Assembly: GCA_027924645.1 (NCBI GenBank)
Contig: BSBN01000809.1
Coordinates: 47,398,001-47,462,000, forward strand
Reading direction: 5' to 3'
Length of the DNA: 64,000 nt
Source: Cunninghamia lanceolata
Taxonomy: Eukaryota > Streptophyta > Pinopsida > Cupressales > Cupressaceae
Shown here: piece by piece, positions 46,791 to 57,972 of the stretch
How positions within the stretch are numbered: the first letter of the stretch is position 1
Layout of the letters: every line of letters starts with the position of its first letter
The notes under the pieces: generated by a model
Database searches by the model: none
Told to the model about the DNA's origin: nothing
Seen by the model: only the letters and a program-made list of their open reading frames with translations
Program-made: the position numbers and the translations under genes

Positions 46791-48823
46791 AGAAATCGGG
46801 GCATGAGAAGGATATAAACCTAATTTCATGACCTTCTGGGTCTACATGACATCACGATGTGACATATTTCAAACATTGGATGCGAAATAGACTAACTTTA
46901 AGTTTCTCTACGTTTGGCGTGGTCAATGAAGTCAACAATGACTATAATACCTAATGCGACATCTTCATGTGCTCACGTGAATGAAGTCCACAACTACTAT
47001 AATACCTACTTTGCAAAATGGATGCAATAGATTGGCTAAACTGAATTTGAAACAATCCTCGGGTTGAAGTAGTGTTTCCATTAGCATACATGAAAATGTC
47101 GGTCAACATAATATCACAAGGTACCATAGTTCTAGAGAAAAGCTCGAGCAGAAAACAAAATTCACATAGGTAAAATGTTGAATAAAGCTGCTTTAAAAAG
47201 TTTTTTTAGTCTACAAGGGCATGATTTTAGCATAGAGGGGTTCCACCAGAGTTATATCAAATACTCTTGGATAGAACTTGTTACGTCTAAATCAAACACT
47301 CAATGGAGTCTCCTTTGTGCGTATCAAATAAATTTCACTTCAACTTTTGGGAGATCAAATAAAATCATTTAAAAATATCATTTTACAAGTATGTGTCCCT
47401 CATTACTAGGTTTCTAAAAAGAATAATTTGTATTATATTTATTAATAAATATTATTTTTAATTAGTCCATTAAAAAAAATAATGCCTTCTATTCAAAACA
47501 CTGGGAAATAATAAGAAATGTTTTTTGAAACAACTCAAAAAAATGTATTGCGATCCATAAGGATACGCTTAAGAGAAATCTGATACAATAAAATATGGGT
47601 CTAGTTTTTGTTAATACCATTTTAAAAATTAATGATAAGTAAAATACTCAATAGAAAATTACCAAAAATATTGTACCCTAAAAATTGGAGTTATTGATGT
47701 AATTCCAAGAAAATGTAAAATTTGTTATGGTAAAATCCCATTCAATAAAAACTAACAGAAAAATTAAATATTAGTTGAAAATTAAAAATAAAAGTGATAA
47801 ATAAGTCTCTTAAAAATTAAAAAAAATGCACAAATTGAATCTATGCAAAAATTCCACAATTCATTAGTTTACATTGTCCTTAAATTCTTGTCCATTTGGT
47901 ATAATTAACATAAATTGAAAAATGCTAAAAAAAATGTTGATTTTGGTGGCCCAATAATATATGTTTAAGAACAAAACCCTTGAGATTATATCTTTATGAA
48001 TAACTAGTTGTATATTCATGTTGAAGCCATTTATGAGTAAGATTTTCCCTTTTAATGGCATGGAAATATATTTAAAAGAATGTTATGGAAGGTTAGAAGC
48101 CCTAGCTTTTGAGAAAAAAAACACTAGTTCTTTTAACTATCACAAGATCTTGAACGTTGTCAATTGCAAAATTATGTTCTATAAATATTTGAAACATTTG
48201 TTTGAGGGACACATATGTAACCTCAAAAATGTCTACATATATGAATATATGCTAATACAAATGTAAACTAAACTTGATAATCTCTTAAAAAATAGGATGT
48301 GAAGTATAAATAATTAATCATGTTAAAAAAAAAAAAGGAAATTGTTACTATTTCTATTTACTTTGATAAAATAAAACTATTTTAATACATTCATTTTATT
48401 TCAAAAAAATATATATACTATTAATATTATTATTAACGTAATCCACTTTGACAACATCCTTAAAATTCTTAAAAAACTCATCAAATTAAATTTCTACTTA
48501 TAAATTCTGTAAGTAAAATCTCTATGAAAAAATAAGTTTGAGATTTTGTAATAAGTAACGAGGTTATCTAAGGATTGAACCTACCATAATTACGCCGAGA
48601 GGCATTTCTACAGTCACAGCAGGGGTGGAGTTGAAGAGCGCAAAGATTCCAAGATTCCAAGATTCCGTATAATTTTATAAGATTCTTATTAAAAAATAAT
48701 ATATAAGATTCCATAAAATATTAATAAACTAATAACAATAAACGGATGCAAAACTAATAATAATAAATGTGCCTAAAATAATCAATAATGGTTGTAACAA
48801 ATGGAGAAGGCGTTACCTCCATC
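46791..48823. other. Unassigned AT-rich sequence
   Basis: Short chance ORFs only (47175-47372 and 48018-48266); none has a recognisable domain or start context. A small GATTCCAAGATTCC repeat lies near 48645-48665. Confidence 0.35.
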
Positions 48824-48901
48824 ACTCACGGATGACATCCACTCCCATGTGCATAATGAATAACTCACGGATGACATCCACTCCCATGTGCATAATGAAT
48901 A
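48824..48901. repeat. 39-bp perfect tandem duplication
   Basis: ACTCACGGATGACATCCACT... occupies 48824-48862 and is repeated at 48863-48901 without visible differences. Flanks are AT-rich and noncoding. Confidence 0.93.
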
Positions 48902-49064
48902 TTAAATGAATTAATATTCATCGCTAAGGTTGCATGTGGTAAAGGTATTTATTTGAAAACTGCACAACGATTTCCTTGGTTTTTTTTCCTGTACCATTTG
49001 AGTTAAAGTATCTTTTTCCTATTCAAATGTTTCTTTTTAGATTTTCATGATTGTTTAAGGTTCA

Positions 49065-49623
49065 AAATTTCTAAATAGATTTTAAATTATATTGTATTGA
49101 GTCCTATATATTTCTATGTCATTAAGTTTGGATTAAATATGAAATATGAAATATGAAATATGTTTGCATACAACATACAAGTATATTAATAAATATATAG
49201 TATTTAAAACATATTTTTTTAAAAATATGTTCATAAATCTAAAATTTGGATGAGTTAGTGAGATTAATAATCCATAATTATATTTTAATAATTGCTTTAA
49301 AGTTGTTACTAATTTAAATTTAATTAATTTATTTATTTTATTGATAATTTTTGGTAAGTTTCCTTGTAAATTAGTAATCAAATAATAATCATAGTGCTTT
49401 TATGAATTTGATTAATTGTTTTTCTTTTGTTTAATTTTATTTGATTGACAACTTAAATTTATAGAATAGTTTTTTTCTAAAACTAATCATTTAGTTATTT
49501 GAATAAATGGTATTTATCAAATTTTGCAAAAATTGGGGAATAAATAAAATTAGTAATTAAACAATTTATTTTATTTAAAAAAAATTCATTTAGATTTAGT
49601 AGATTTAATTTATATATTCATTG

Positions 49624-49709
<86 letters not shown>

Positions 49710-50566
49710 CAATGAATATAGAGAAATTACCTAAAAAAATAACAGAACATAGAGAAATAATGTATAGGTTTAATATGGAGAATATATATATATATATAAG
49801 AAAGAAAATATATATTTATTCTTATAATCTAAAAATACAAGTCTCTGAGATGTTCCTTCATTATTAGGTTTGAACCTCCTCTTCTTCTAAAAATCCAGAT
49901 CTCCATAAATCTACTCCATACCATAAAAATACATATAACTAATCTGTGTATCCATCTAAGTTGTTTATTCTCTATTATGTTAACCTCCCTGCAGACCAAA
50001 ACCTCCAAATTTCTAAATAGATTTTAAATTATATTGTATTGAGTCCTATATATTTCTCTGTCATTAAGTTTGGATTAAATATGAAATATGAAATATGAAA
50101 TATGTTTGCATACAACATACAAGTATATTAATAAATATATAGTATTTAAAACATATTTTTTTAAAAATATGTTCATAAATCTAAAATTTGGATGAGTTAG
50201 TGAGATTAATAATCCATAATTATATTTTAATAATTGCTTTAAAGTTGTTACTAATTTAAATTTAATTTATTTATTTATTTTATTGATAATTTTTGGTAAG
50301 TTTCCTTGTAAATTAGTAATCAAATAATAATCATAGTGCTTTTATGAATTTGATTAATTGTTTTTCTTTTGTTTAATTTTATTTGATTGACAACTTAAAT
50401 TTATAGAATAGTTTTTTTTCTAAAACTAATCATTTAGTTATTTGAATAAATGGTATTTATCAAATTTTGCAAAAATTGTGGAATAAATAAAATTAGTAAT
50501 TAAACAATTTATTTTATTTAAAAAAAATTCATTTAGATTTAGTAGATTTAATTTATATATTCATTG

Positions 50567-50630
<64 letters not shown>

Positions 50631-50840
50631 AAGAAAATATATATTTATTCTTATAATCTAAAAATACAAGTCTCTGAGATGTTCCTTCATTATTAGGTTT
50701 GAACCTCCTCTTCTTCTAAAAATCCAAATCTCCATAAATCTACTCCATACCATAAAAATACATATAACTAATCTGTGTATCCATCTAAGTTGTTTATTCT
50801 ATATTATGTTAACCTCCATGCAGACCAAAACCTCCAAACC
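49065..50840. repeat. 942-bp tandem duplication with (AT)n cores
   Basis: Copy 1 (about 49065-50009) and copy 2 (about 50007-50840) are direct neighbours with offset 942 and about 99 percent identity over 820 aligned bases (roughly eight differences). Each holds an (AT)n run (49626-49707 and 50569-50625). In copy 1 the run is flanked by inverted 19-bp arms (49612-49630 and 49702-49720), followed by about 90 bp absent from copy 2. No coding content in either. Very recent origin is implied. Confidence 0.92.
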
Positions 50841-51414
50841 CTAAATAAAAAAATTAAAAAAATCAAATACCAAAAAGCATTGGAAAAAAAAAGAGCAGTA
50901 GGAAAAAGCCATGAGAAGATTGAAATTTGTACATCATATCTACATTGGCCAAAACAATTAAGAGAAAATAAAAAGATAAAGAGATAGAAAATTTTTATGC
51001 TATATTTTATCATTTTAGCAAGTTTAAAATAGTAATAGTAAATTGCCTTATTAATTCCTAAAATGTAGCCAACTTAACTTTTAGTGGAGTTAAGATGTTT
51101 TATTATTATAATTTTTAATTTTAATTGTTACCTTTTAATAAGTTGTACTCATAGTGGTATATGATTAAGTTTAGAAATAATTTTTTTTTTAATTTTAATC
51201 TTCTTTATTATTATTATTTCCATGATTTATTTTAGTTTAAAGATTTTATTAAATTTTAATGTAAGAGAGGTTTTGATTGTATTTATTATGTTCTATTAAA
51301 GTAGGAGTAATGGATTTAATTATTGTATTAAATGAGTTTGTTTATCATCTTAAAATGCCATAGAAGAATGTTTTTAATTATAGGATTTATTTTATAATTA
51401 AATCCTTTAGTTAT
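50841..51414. other. Unassigned AT-rich sequence
   Basis: No coding signal. The short frames at 50775-51013 on both strands are low-complexity Lys/Ile/Phe-rich and not credible. Confidence 0.4.
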
Positions 51415-53300
51415 AATAAGGGTTAGGGTTAGGTTCAGAATTAGAATTATGGTTAGGGTTAGCCTCAAAATTAGGGTTAAGGATAAAATTAGAGTTAGAA
51501 ATAGGGTTAGGGTTAGTGTTAGAATTAGAGTGAGGTTTAGGGTAGAGTTTGAATTATGATTACAATTAGGGTTAGAATCAAGTTTATGGTGAGGGTTAGA
51601 ATTATGAATAGAATTAAGGTTAAGTAGATCTAGGGGTAGAATTAGGGTTAAGGTTAGAATTACTATCAGGATTAACGTTAGGGTTAGGGTTATAGTTACA
51701 ATTTCAGTTTAAATTAGAGGTTAGGGCTACAATTAAGGATATGGTTAGGGTTTGGGTTTAATTTAGAATTAGGGTTACAAATAAGGTTAGTTTTAGGATT
51801 GGGATAGAATTAGGCTTAGGGTTAGAATTAGGGTTATTGTTAGGGGTAGAATTATGGTTAGAATTAGAGTTAGGGTTAGCATTCCTATCATGATTAAGGT
51901 TAGGGTTAGAATTAGGGTTAGGGTTTAGGTTAGAATTAGAGCTAAGGTTATAATTATTGTTAGGATTAAGGTTAGAGTTATCATTACAATTTGGATTAAA
52001 TTACAAGTTAAGGATACAATTAGGGTTAGGGTTATGATTTAGGTTAGAATTAGGGTTCAATCTATGATTAAAATTAGCATTATAGTTTGTTTAAAATTAG
52101 AGTTAGGGTTAGAGTTAGGGTTACAATTAAAATAGGTTTAGAATTATGTTTATGGTTAGAATTAGGTTTAGTGTTAGAAATAGGGTTAGAACCTGAGTTA
52201 GTATTAGGGTTATGGTTAGAATTAGGGTTAGGGTTGGGATTAGGGTTAGAATTATGAATAGAATTAGGGTTAAGTAGATCTATGGGTAGAATTAGGGTTG
52301 GGATTAGTGTTGAAATTAAGGTTATAGTTATTATTACAATTAGGTCTACAATTAGGGTTACAACTATGGTTAGAATTAGGGTTGGGGTTAGGGTTACAAT
52401 TAGGGATAGATCTAGAAACTAACTAAATCTAGGGGTAGAATTAAGGTTAGGAATATAATTAGAGTTATTATTAGGGTTAGAATTATGGTTAGAAATAGTG
52501 TTACAATTAGAGTTAGGGTTATGGTTACAATTAGAATTAATGTTAGAATTAGGGTTAGGGTTAGGGTTAGGGTTTAGGTTAGAATTAGGGTTAGGGTTTA
52601 GGTTAGGATTAGGATTAGTATTGCCTTGAATGTTAGGGTTAGGTTTAGGGTTCGGTTAGAATTATGCTTAGAATTATCGTTAGTATTAGGGATACAATTA
52701 AGGTTAGGGTTACAACTATGGTTAGAATTAGGATTGGGGTTAGGGTTATAATTAGGGATAGATCTAGAAATTAACTAGATCTAGGGGTAGAATTAAGGTT
52801 AGGGTTAGAATTAAGGTTAAGAATACAATTAGATTTATTATTAGGGTTACAATTAGTGTTACAATTAGGGTTAGGGTTACGGTTACAGTTATAATTAGTG
52901 TTAGAATTAGGGTTAGGGTTAGGGTTTAGGTTAGAATTAGGGTTACGGTTGATGTTAGGATTAGGATTAGTATTGGCTTGAATGTTAGGGTTAGGTTCAG
53001 GGTTGGGTTAGAATTATGCTTAGAATTATGGTTAGTATTAGGGATACAATTAAGGTTAGGGTTATAGTTACATTTAGGGATAGTGTTAGATTTATTGTTA
53101 CAAATATAATTAACAAAAAATAGGGTTAGGGTTAAGGATAAAATTAAGATCATTAATGCAATTACAGTTAGAGATAGAATTAGGGTTAAGTAGATTTAGG
53201 GGTAGAAATAGGGTTAGGGGTATAATTATTGTTAGGGTTAGAATTAGAGTTATTGTTAGGGTTAGAATTATGACTAGAATCAGGGTTATAACCTTGACCT
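51415..53300. repeat. Degenerate TTAGGG-like telomere-type array (G-rich strand plus)
   Basis: About 1.9 kb of GTTAGG/GTTAGA/ATTAGG hexamers with frequent single-base changes. Pure runs reach four units (for example GGGTTAGGGTTAGGG at about 52556-52570). The unit is mainly TTAGGG, not the usual plant TTTAGGG, although TTTAGG variants occur. A higher-order period of about 352 bp is visible: TAGATCTAGAAA at 52408 recurs at 52760, GGTTTAGGTTAGAATTAGGG at 52571 recurs at 52923, and TATTGCCTTGAATG at 52618 recurs at 52971. Long minus-strand frames rich in Leu, Thr and Ile are artefacts. Confidence 0.88.
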
Positions 53301-53317
53301 TAATTATATTCATAAAG

Positions 53318-53460
53318 AAAACCCTAATTCTAATTTTACCTTGGTTCTAACCCTAACCCAAATCCTAATTGTAATCATTACCCTATTTATAAGCCTTATA
53401 TCTTAAACCAATCCCTAAACAAAACCATAATTCTAAATCTAACCTTCATTGGAACATTAA
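53318..53460. repeat. Telomere-like array in reversed orientation (C-rich strand plus)
   Basis: After about 53315 the plus strand switches to AACCCTAA/CCTAATTC units (AACCCTAACCC at about 53350). The array therefore contains a head-to-head inversion point, with the two orientations separated by fewer than 20 bp. Confidence 0.8.
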
Positions 53461-53997
53461 CAAATAATATAATTAGGGTTAAGACCTTTATGCTTAGGGT
53501 TAGTTTAGTATAAAATATGTCAAGAGATATATTAAAATAATATATTATAATTATTATATATATTATAATAATTAATATATATTATCTATAATTATAATTA
53601 TTATATAATTTATTATAATAATATATCTAACCTATGTTATAATATTATATTATATACTAATAATTCTTAATAAGGTATATAATATAGTTAGAATTATGCC
53701 TACTGCTCTGGATGCTACTAGCATACGTATATTTAAAATAGGTACCACATATAGGTGGAAATAGGGGCCTCGAGAAGATATCTCTCAGCGTACTTTAGAT
53801 ATATTTTTTAAATATAGGTATGCTAGTATAACTTCAGGCAAAGCAGAATTTTATTTGTTGAAATTTGGTGTACGTTATCATGATCATGTACATGTACATG
53901 TAACAAACTTTGAGATAAGGTTTACCGTGAGGCTCGCATAGATGGCACTCTCATTCCCTTCCCAGAAGCTTCCACTCTCATATAACAATATTTATGC
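53461..53997. other. AT-rich spacer and probable promoter region of the receptor gene
   Basis: 53500-53660 is almost pure A/T with ATATATTATAATT-like words. 53690-53990 is more complex and holds a palindromic block, TCATGATCATGTACATGTACATG, at 53878-53900. I cannot pick a unique TATA box. A GT-rich TTTTAAGGTAAAG at about 54052-54064, just before the preferred start codon, could be a 5'-UTR splice donor, but no acceptor is evident. Confidence 0.4.
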
Positions 53998-54090
53998 ATG
54001 GGAAGAGATTTATTTAGCATTCATTTCCCCTGGTTTCTGATCATCTCCTCTTTTAAGGTAAAGATAATAAGAATTTTGTGTGTGGTAGAA

Positions 54091-56874
54091 ATGGAAGATA
54101 CGCTTTTATATGGCAGATACGCTTTTGCAATCATAAATATATTATGCTGCTTATTCTGCTTCACCTCTTCTCCTGCAATTGCAATTGCATGCCCCCTCCC
54201 TGAAAGCAATCACCTTCTGGATTTCAAGGCGGCCGTTGTAGAAGTAGAGGGGGGTAAAATTCTAAGTTCCTGGCACGGATTCAATTGCTGCACGTGGAGT
54301 GGAGTTAGCTGTAACTTCCAAACAGGCCATGTTTCGCGACTGGATTTGAGTGGATACAATCTGAAAGGAAACATCAGTTCATCATTGTTTCAACTTGCCC
54401 AGTTGGAGCACCTCGATCTCAGTCACAACCTCTTCCAAGGTAATTTCACTCCTCCCCATAATGGAAAGTTGAAGAGACTCACTTTTCTTGACTTGTCAGA
54501 TGCTGGTTACAACAGTGAATTGTATGTGAGTTTGGAAAGCTTATCAAATCTGGTGAGCTTGGAATATCTTTATCTTGATGGAGCGAACATCTCTGTAACC
54601 AAAGAGTGGGGCAAAGCTGTTGGCAATCTACCCAACCTTCGACAACTCAACATGTCTAAGTGTGGGCTTAGCGGACCAATTCCCAATTCCCTTCTCAACC
54701 TGACCTCTCTCCTCCATCTCCACCTTCCCGACAATTATTTGTCGGCACAAATACCAGCTTGGTTTGAAAATGTGACTGCCCGCTTGCTCTCACTTGATCT
54801 CGGCGGCAATGCGAATCTTGGAGGAGACGTTTCTTTAATTGGACTACAAAACTCTTCGTCACTAATCAGCATTAATCTTTCACATACAGCTGTGGAGGGG
54901 CAAATTCCATCTGCTATAGGGAATATGTCATCCTTGGAGAGTCTTGTTCTGAAATTTACCAACATTGAAGGTGAGATTCCTCTCTCCATCGTCAATCTCT
55001 CTAAACTTGCTTACTTGGATCTGTTCCATAACAAGTTAACAGGGGTAATCCCACCTTTGGTATCACTTTCTTCACTTTTTTATCTTGACCTCGGTTACAA
55101 CCATTTGAATGGCACAATTCCGTCCACAATTTCAGATCTTGTTAGCTTAAGAATCCTTTTTCTAGACTCCAACAGTTTAAGAGGCTCCATTTCCCTTTCT
55201 CTCTTCGATAATCTCACTAGACTTGAAACGCTGTGTCTTTCTTACAGTCACTTAACTGTGAGCATTGATTCAACATGGATTCCACAGTTCAAGAAGCTAA
55301 GGTTTCTGGGACTAGGTTCCTGCAATCTAGATAGAATTCCATCGTTTCTTGAGACCCAATATGAATTGGAATATCTGGACCTAGCCGCTAACACTATCAC
55401 AACTATTCCATCCTGGATATGGAACTTACCCAGTCTAAGTTATTATTTGAACCTTAGTTGTAACCAAATAACAGGTTCGTTGCCGTCTAGACTAACATCC
55501 AGGCCTCTTTTAAGACTAGATTTGCACAATAACAGCTTTGAAGGTGCTCTTCCTCTTCCTCCTGCTGGTGTTAGGGTGCTGGACCTGTCGATGAATCAGT
55601 TCAATGGTTCTATTCCTACTGACATTGGTGAATATCTTCAACATACACAGTTCTTAGCCTTGGCGAGCAACAATCTCAGCGGAGCCATTCCAGATTCTAT
55701 CTGCACTTCAGATTTAAAGGTTCTTGACCTTTCAAATAATACGCTAAGAAGTATGATTCCTCCACATTTAACCAGGAATTGTTCTTTTCTCAGTGTACTA
55801 GATTTGGCGGAAAATCATTTGGAAGGTAAAATGCCAGCAGAATGGGGAAACCTGAAAGAGATTCAGACATTGAAGCTCGCTGGTAATCATTTGAGAGGAG
55901 TTATTCCCTCATCCATTGCAAAATGCCTCTCTCTTCAAGTATTGGATTTGGGAAACAATAACTTGGAAGGCACCATCCCCCACTGGATTGGAAAGCTATC
56001 ACAACTACACATCTTGATGTTGAGTTCTAATCAATTTCAAGGCAGTATTCCACCCCAGGTAATTGACCTTCCAAATCTTCAAATTCTGGACCTTTCTGGC
56101 AACCACCTTTCAGGACCTATTCCAAGCAACCTTACAAACATGCTTGCAATAGTCAATGCATCGCAGAGTAATCCAAACCATCTTTTCTGGAAAGGTTCGC
56201 ATGTATATATGGTACACACGGTATATACAAATCAAATTACAATTGCCTGGAAAGGTTCGCATGTTGAGTTTGTGAAAGTTCTTTTCATTCTTAAATGTAT
56301 TGATCTTTCAAACAACAATTTATCAGGGAGCATTCCTCTCAAAATGGGATCCCTTCAAGGCTTGATAGCTCTTAACCTTTCAAGAAATCATCTCAATGGT
56401 CGAATCCCAAAAACATTGGGACGCATGGTTCAGCTAGAGTCTCTGGACCTCTCGGTAAACGGGTTGAATGGCAACATTCCGTTAGAACTTCAGCTCCTCA
56501 GTTATTTGCAGTTCTTGAATCTATCTTACAACATGCTTGATGGAAAAGTGCCTCTCGGAGGGCAGTTTCTAACCTTTGGAGAGTTGTCCTACTTAGGCAA
56601 TACTAACCTAAGTGGGATTCCATTTACCAATACAACAGTCTGCAACAACTCTTCTGGCTATGACAACTGCACAAGTATTGATACAAGTGGTGAAACAGAG
56701 AATTCAGATGCTGAAGTAAACTGGTGGGCAGTGGCATTTGGATTGAGTTGTGGTTTGGGATTTTCTATTGTGATTGGAATATTGACTTTCAATAACAGGG
56801 TGAGAAAGAGAGTCTTCAATCTACATGATGCTATAATTTTAGCTGTTGATATGTGTATAAGAGGGAATAGATGA
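54091..56874 (+). CDS. LRR receptor-like protein (RLP), no kinase domain
   Basis: Plant cell-surface receptor of the Cf-type RLP class, expected in the plasma membrane with the LRRs outside. It would bind a pathogen or developmental ligand and signal through partner kinases (family knowledge; the ligand is unknown). With Met at 54091 the protein has 927 residues: signal peptide 1-33 (hydrophobic IINILCCLFCF, cleavage after AIA), LRR N-cap 34-78 with CCTWSGVSC, about 25 LRRs of the LxxLxLSxNxLxGxIP type, a non-LRR island at about 685-731 (ITIAWKG), four more LRRs, an acidic linker, a membrane helix at 878-900 and a 27-residue basic tail. The same frame is open upstream to an ATG at 53998, but that adds 31 residues before the signal peptide and has weaker start context. 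Intronless and intact, so probably functional. Expression is unproven. Confidence 0.93.
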   Translation: MEDTLLYGRYAFAIINILCCLFCFTSSPAIAIACPLPESNHLLDFKAAVVEVEGGKILSSWHGFNCCTWSGVSCNFQTGHVSRLDLSGYNLKGNISSSLFQLAQLEHLDLSHNLFQGNFTPPHNGKLKRLTFLDLSDAGYNSELYVSLESLSNLVSLEYLYLDGANISVTKEWGKAVGNLPNLRQLNMSKCGLSGPIPNSLLNLTSLLHLHLPDNYLSAQIPAWFENVTARLLSLDLGGNANLGGDVSLIGLQNSSSLISINLSHTAVEGQIPSAIGNMSSLESLVLKFTNIEGEIPLSIVNLSKLAYLDLFHNKLTGVIPPLVSLSSLFYLDLGYNHLNGTIPSTISDLVSLRILFLDSNSLRGSISLSLFDNLTRLETLCLSYSHLTVSIDSTWIPQFKKLRFLGLGSCNLDRIPSFLETQYELEYLDLAANTITTIPSWIWNLPSLSYYLNLSCNQITGSLPSRLTSRPLLRLDLHNNSFEGALPLPPAGVRVLDLSMNQFNGSIPTDIGEYLQHTQFLALASNNLSGAIPDSICTSDLKVLDLSNNTLRSMIPPHLTRNCSFLSVLDLAENHLEGKMPAEWGNLKEIQTLKLAGNHLRGVIPSSIAKCLSLQVLDLGNNNLEGTIPHWIGKLSQLHILMLSSNQFQGSIPPQVIDLPNLQILDLSGNHLSGPIPSNLTNMLAIVNASQSNPNHLFWKGSHVYMVHTVYTNQITIAWKGSHVEFVKVLFILKCIDLSNNNLSGSIPLKMGSLQGLIALNLSRNHLNGRIPKTLGRMVQLESLDLSVNGLNGNIPLELQLLSYLQFLNLSYNMLDGKVPLGGQFLTFGELSYLGNTNLSGIPFTNTTVCNNSSGYDNCTSIDTSGETENSDAEVNWWAVAFGLSCGLGFSIVIGILTFNNRVRKRVFNLHDAIILAVDMCIRGNR

Positions 56875-56950
56875 AAGTAGATACCATAGTATTAAAGGGT
56901 TTTTATTAGTATATGGTTTTGGAATTAATGAATAACTGAATAAGTGTGAG

Positions 56951-57972
56951 TGATGGAAGTTAGTGTCAGTGCAGCCAATAATAATTTTAGCTGTATCAAT
57001 AGTCTTTAGTGTGTTGTAAATTAGTTTTAGTTATGTTTCAAGTTAGATTTTAGGACTGTAGGAATTGGTTGTGCCTCTTAAGGCTATATTAATTGTTATT
57101 TTCCTTTGTTAAATATATAGCAATCTTCTTTTGAATAATTTCTTCTATATTGCTTCTGATGTTTATTTTTATAGTTTTATCATATTATCAAAGCTAAATT
57201 GGGTGTGAGTCCATCATGGGTGTGGCCAGGAAGATGAGATCATCTTGAGAGTTGATTCTCATAAGATAGTAAATATAGAGTAAATAGAGTCTATTGTAGA
57301 GACAATAACATGGGAATGGTGTTTAGAAGTGTGATTCATATGTTTTGTGTATGAACCAAATCTGAAATTGTTTGGCTAAAATGTGAATAAATGAAAAGGA
57401 TATGTGTGATAATGGCACTGGTGTGATGCAGATTTGTTGTCAATACAATTACTAAGATGTTTGGGGTAAAGTTTCCACTGAAGAAAAGGTTTTTGCAATT
57501 GAGCAAAGAGGGAGCTATTGCTATTAATGTTGTTGAAAAGCTCATCAAAGGAAATATATGTTCCTTCACATGCCTCCATTTGGGTGTTGGAGAAGTAGAG
57601 GTCCTTGAGATTTCAAAATAGTAGTCATGTGTTCATTTGATAGTTTAATGGATGCTTGGCTCTAGGAATGAAAGAGAACATTTGTGATATGTAGGAACGT
57701 GCTAGATATCATAGAGACTTCAATTCTTCCTTAAGAAAGAGTGTTGGTAGTTAGTTTCACTACTGTCAATAAGAGTTGTAGTTGTGTCAATAGTCATTAG
57801 TGTGTTGTCAATTGGTTTTACTTAGGTGTCAAGCTATATTCTAGGATGGTAGTAATTGGTTGTCCCTCTTAAGGCTACATAAAATGTAATCTTCTTTTGT
57901 TAAATATACAACAATGTTCTCTTGAATAATTTCTACTATATTACTTCACTATTCATTTTTATAGTTTTATCA
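56951..57972 (+). mobile_element. TRIM-like LTR element directly downstream of the receptor gene
   Basis: Two direct repeats, 56951-57182 (232 bp) and 57742-57972 (231 bp), begin TGATGGAAGTTAG and TGTTGGTAGTTAG and both end TATAGTTTTATCA. Identity is about 80 percent by eye. After the first LTR, TATTATCAAAGC at 57183-57194 resembles a weakened tRNA-Met primer site. The 559-bp internal region has no coding domain. The total of 1,022 bp is TRIM-sized. I see no clear target-site duplication (GTGAG before, TATGG after), so the edges may be off or the site eroded. It starts 76 bp after the receptor stop codon and may supply its 3' end. Confidence 0.7.

Noticed and set aside
52926..53350. Open frames rich in Leu/Thr/Ile (minus) or Arg/Val (plus)
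   Set aside because: They are readings of the telomere-like hexamer array.
51415..53460. A chromosome end
   Set aside because: The array is degenerate, changes strand, and is followed by more than 10 kb of ordinary sequence with a gene, so it is interstitial.
54735..54995. Minus-strand frame of 86 codons inside the receptor gene
   Set aside because: Antisense shadow of conserved LRR coding sequence.
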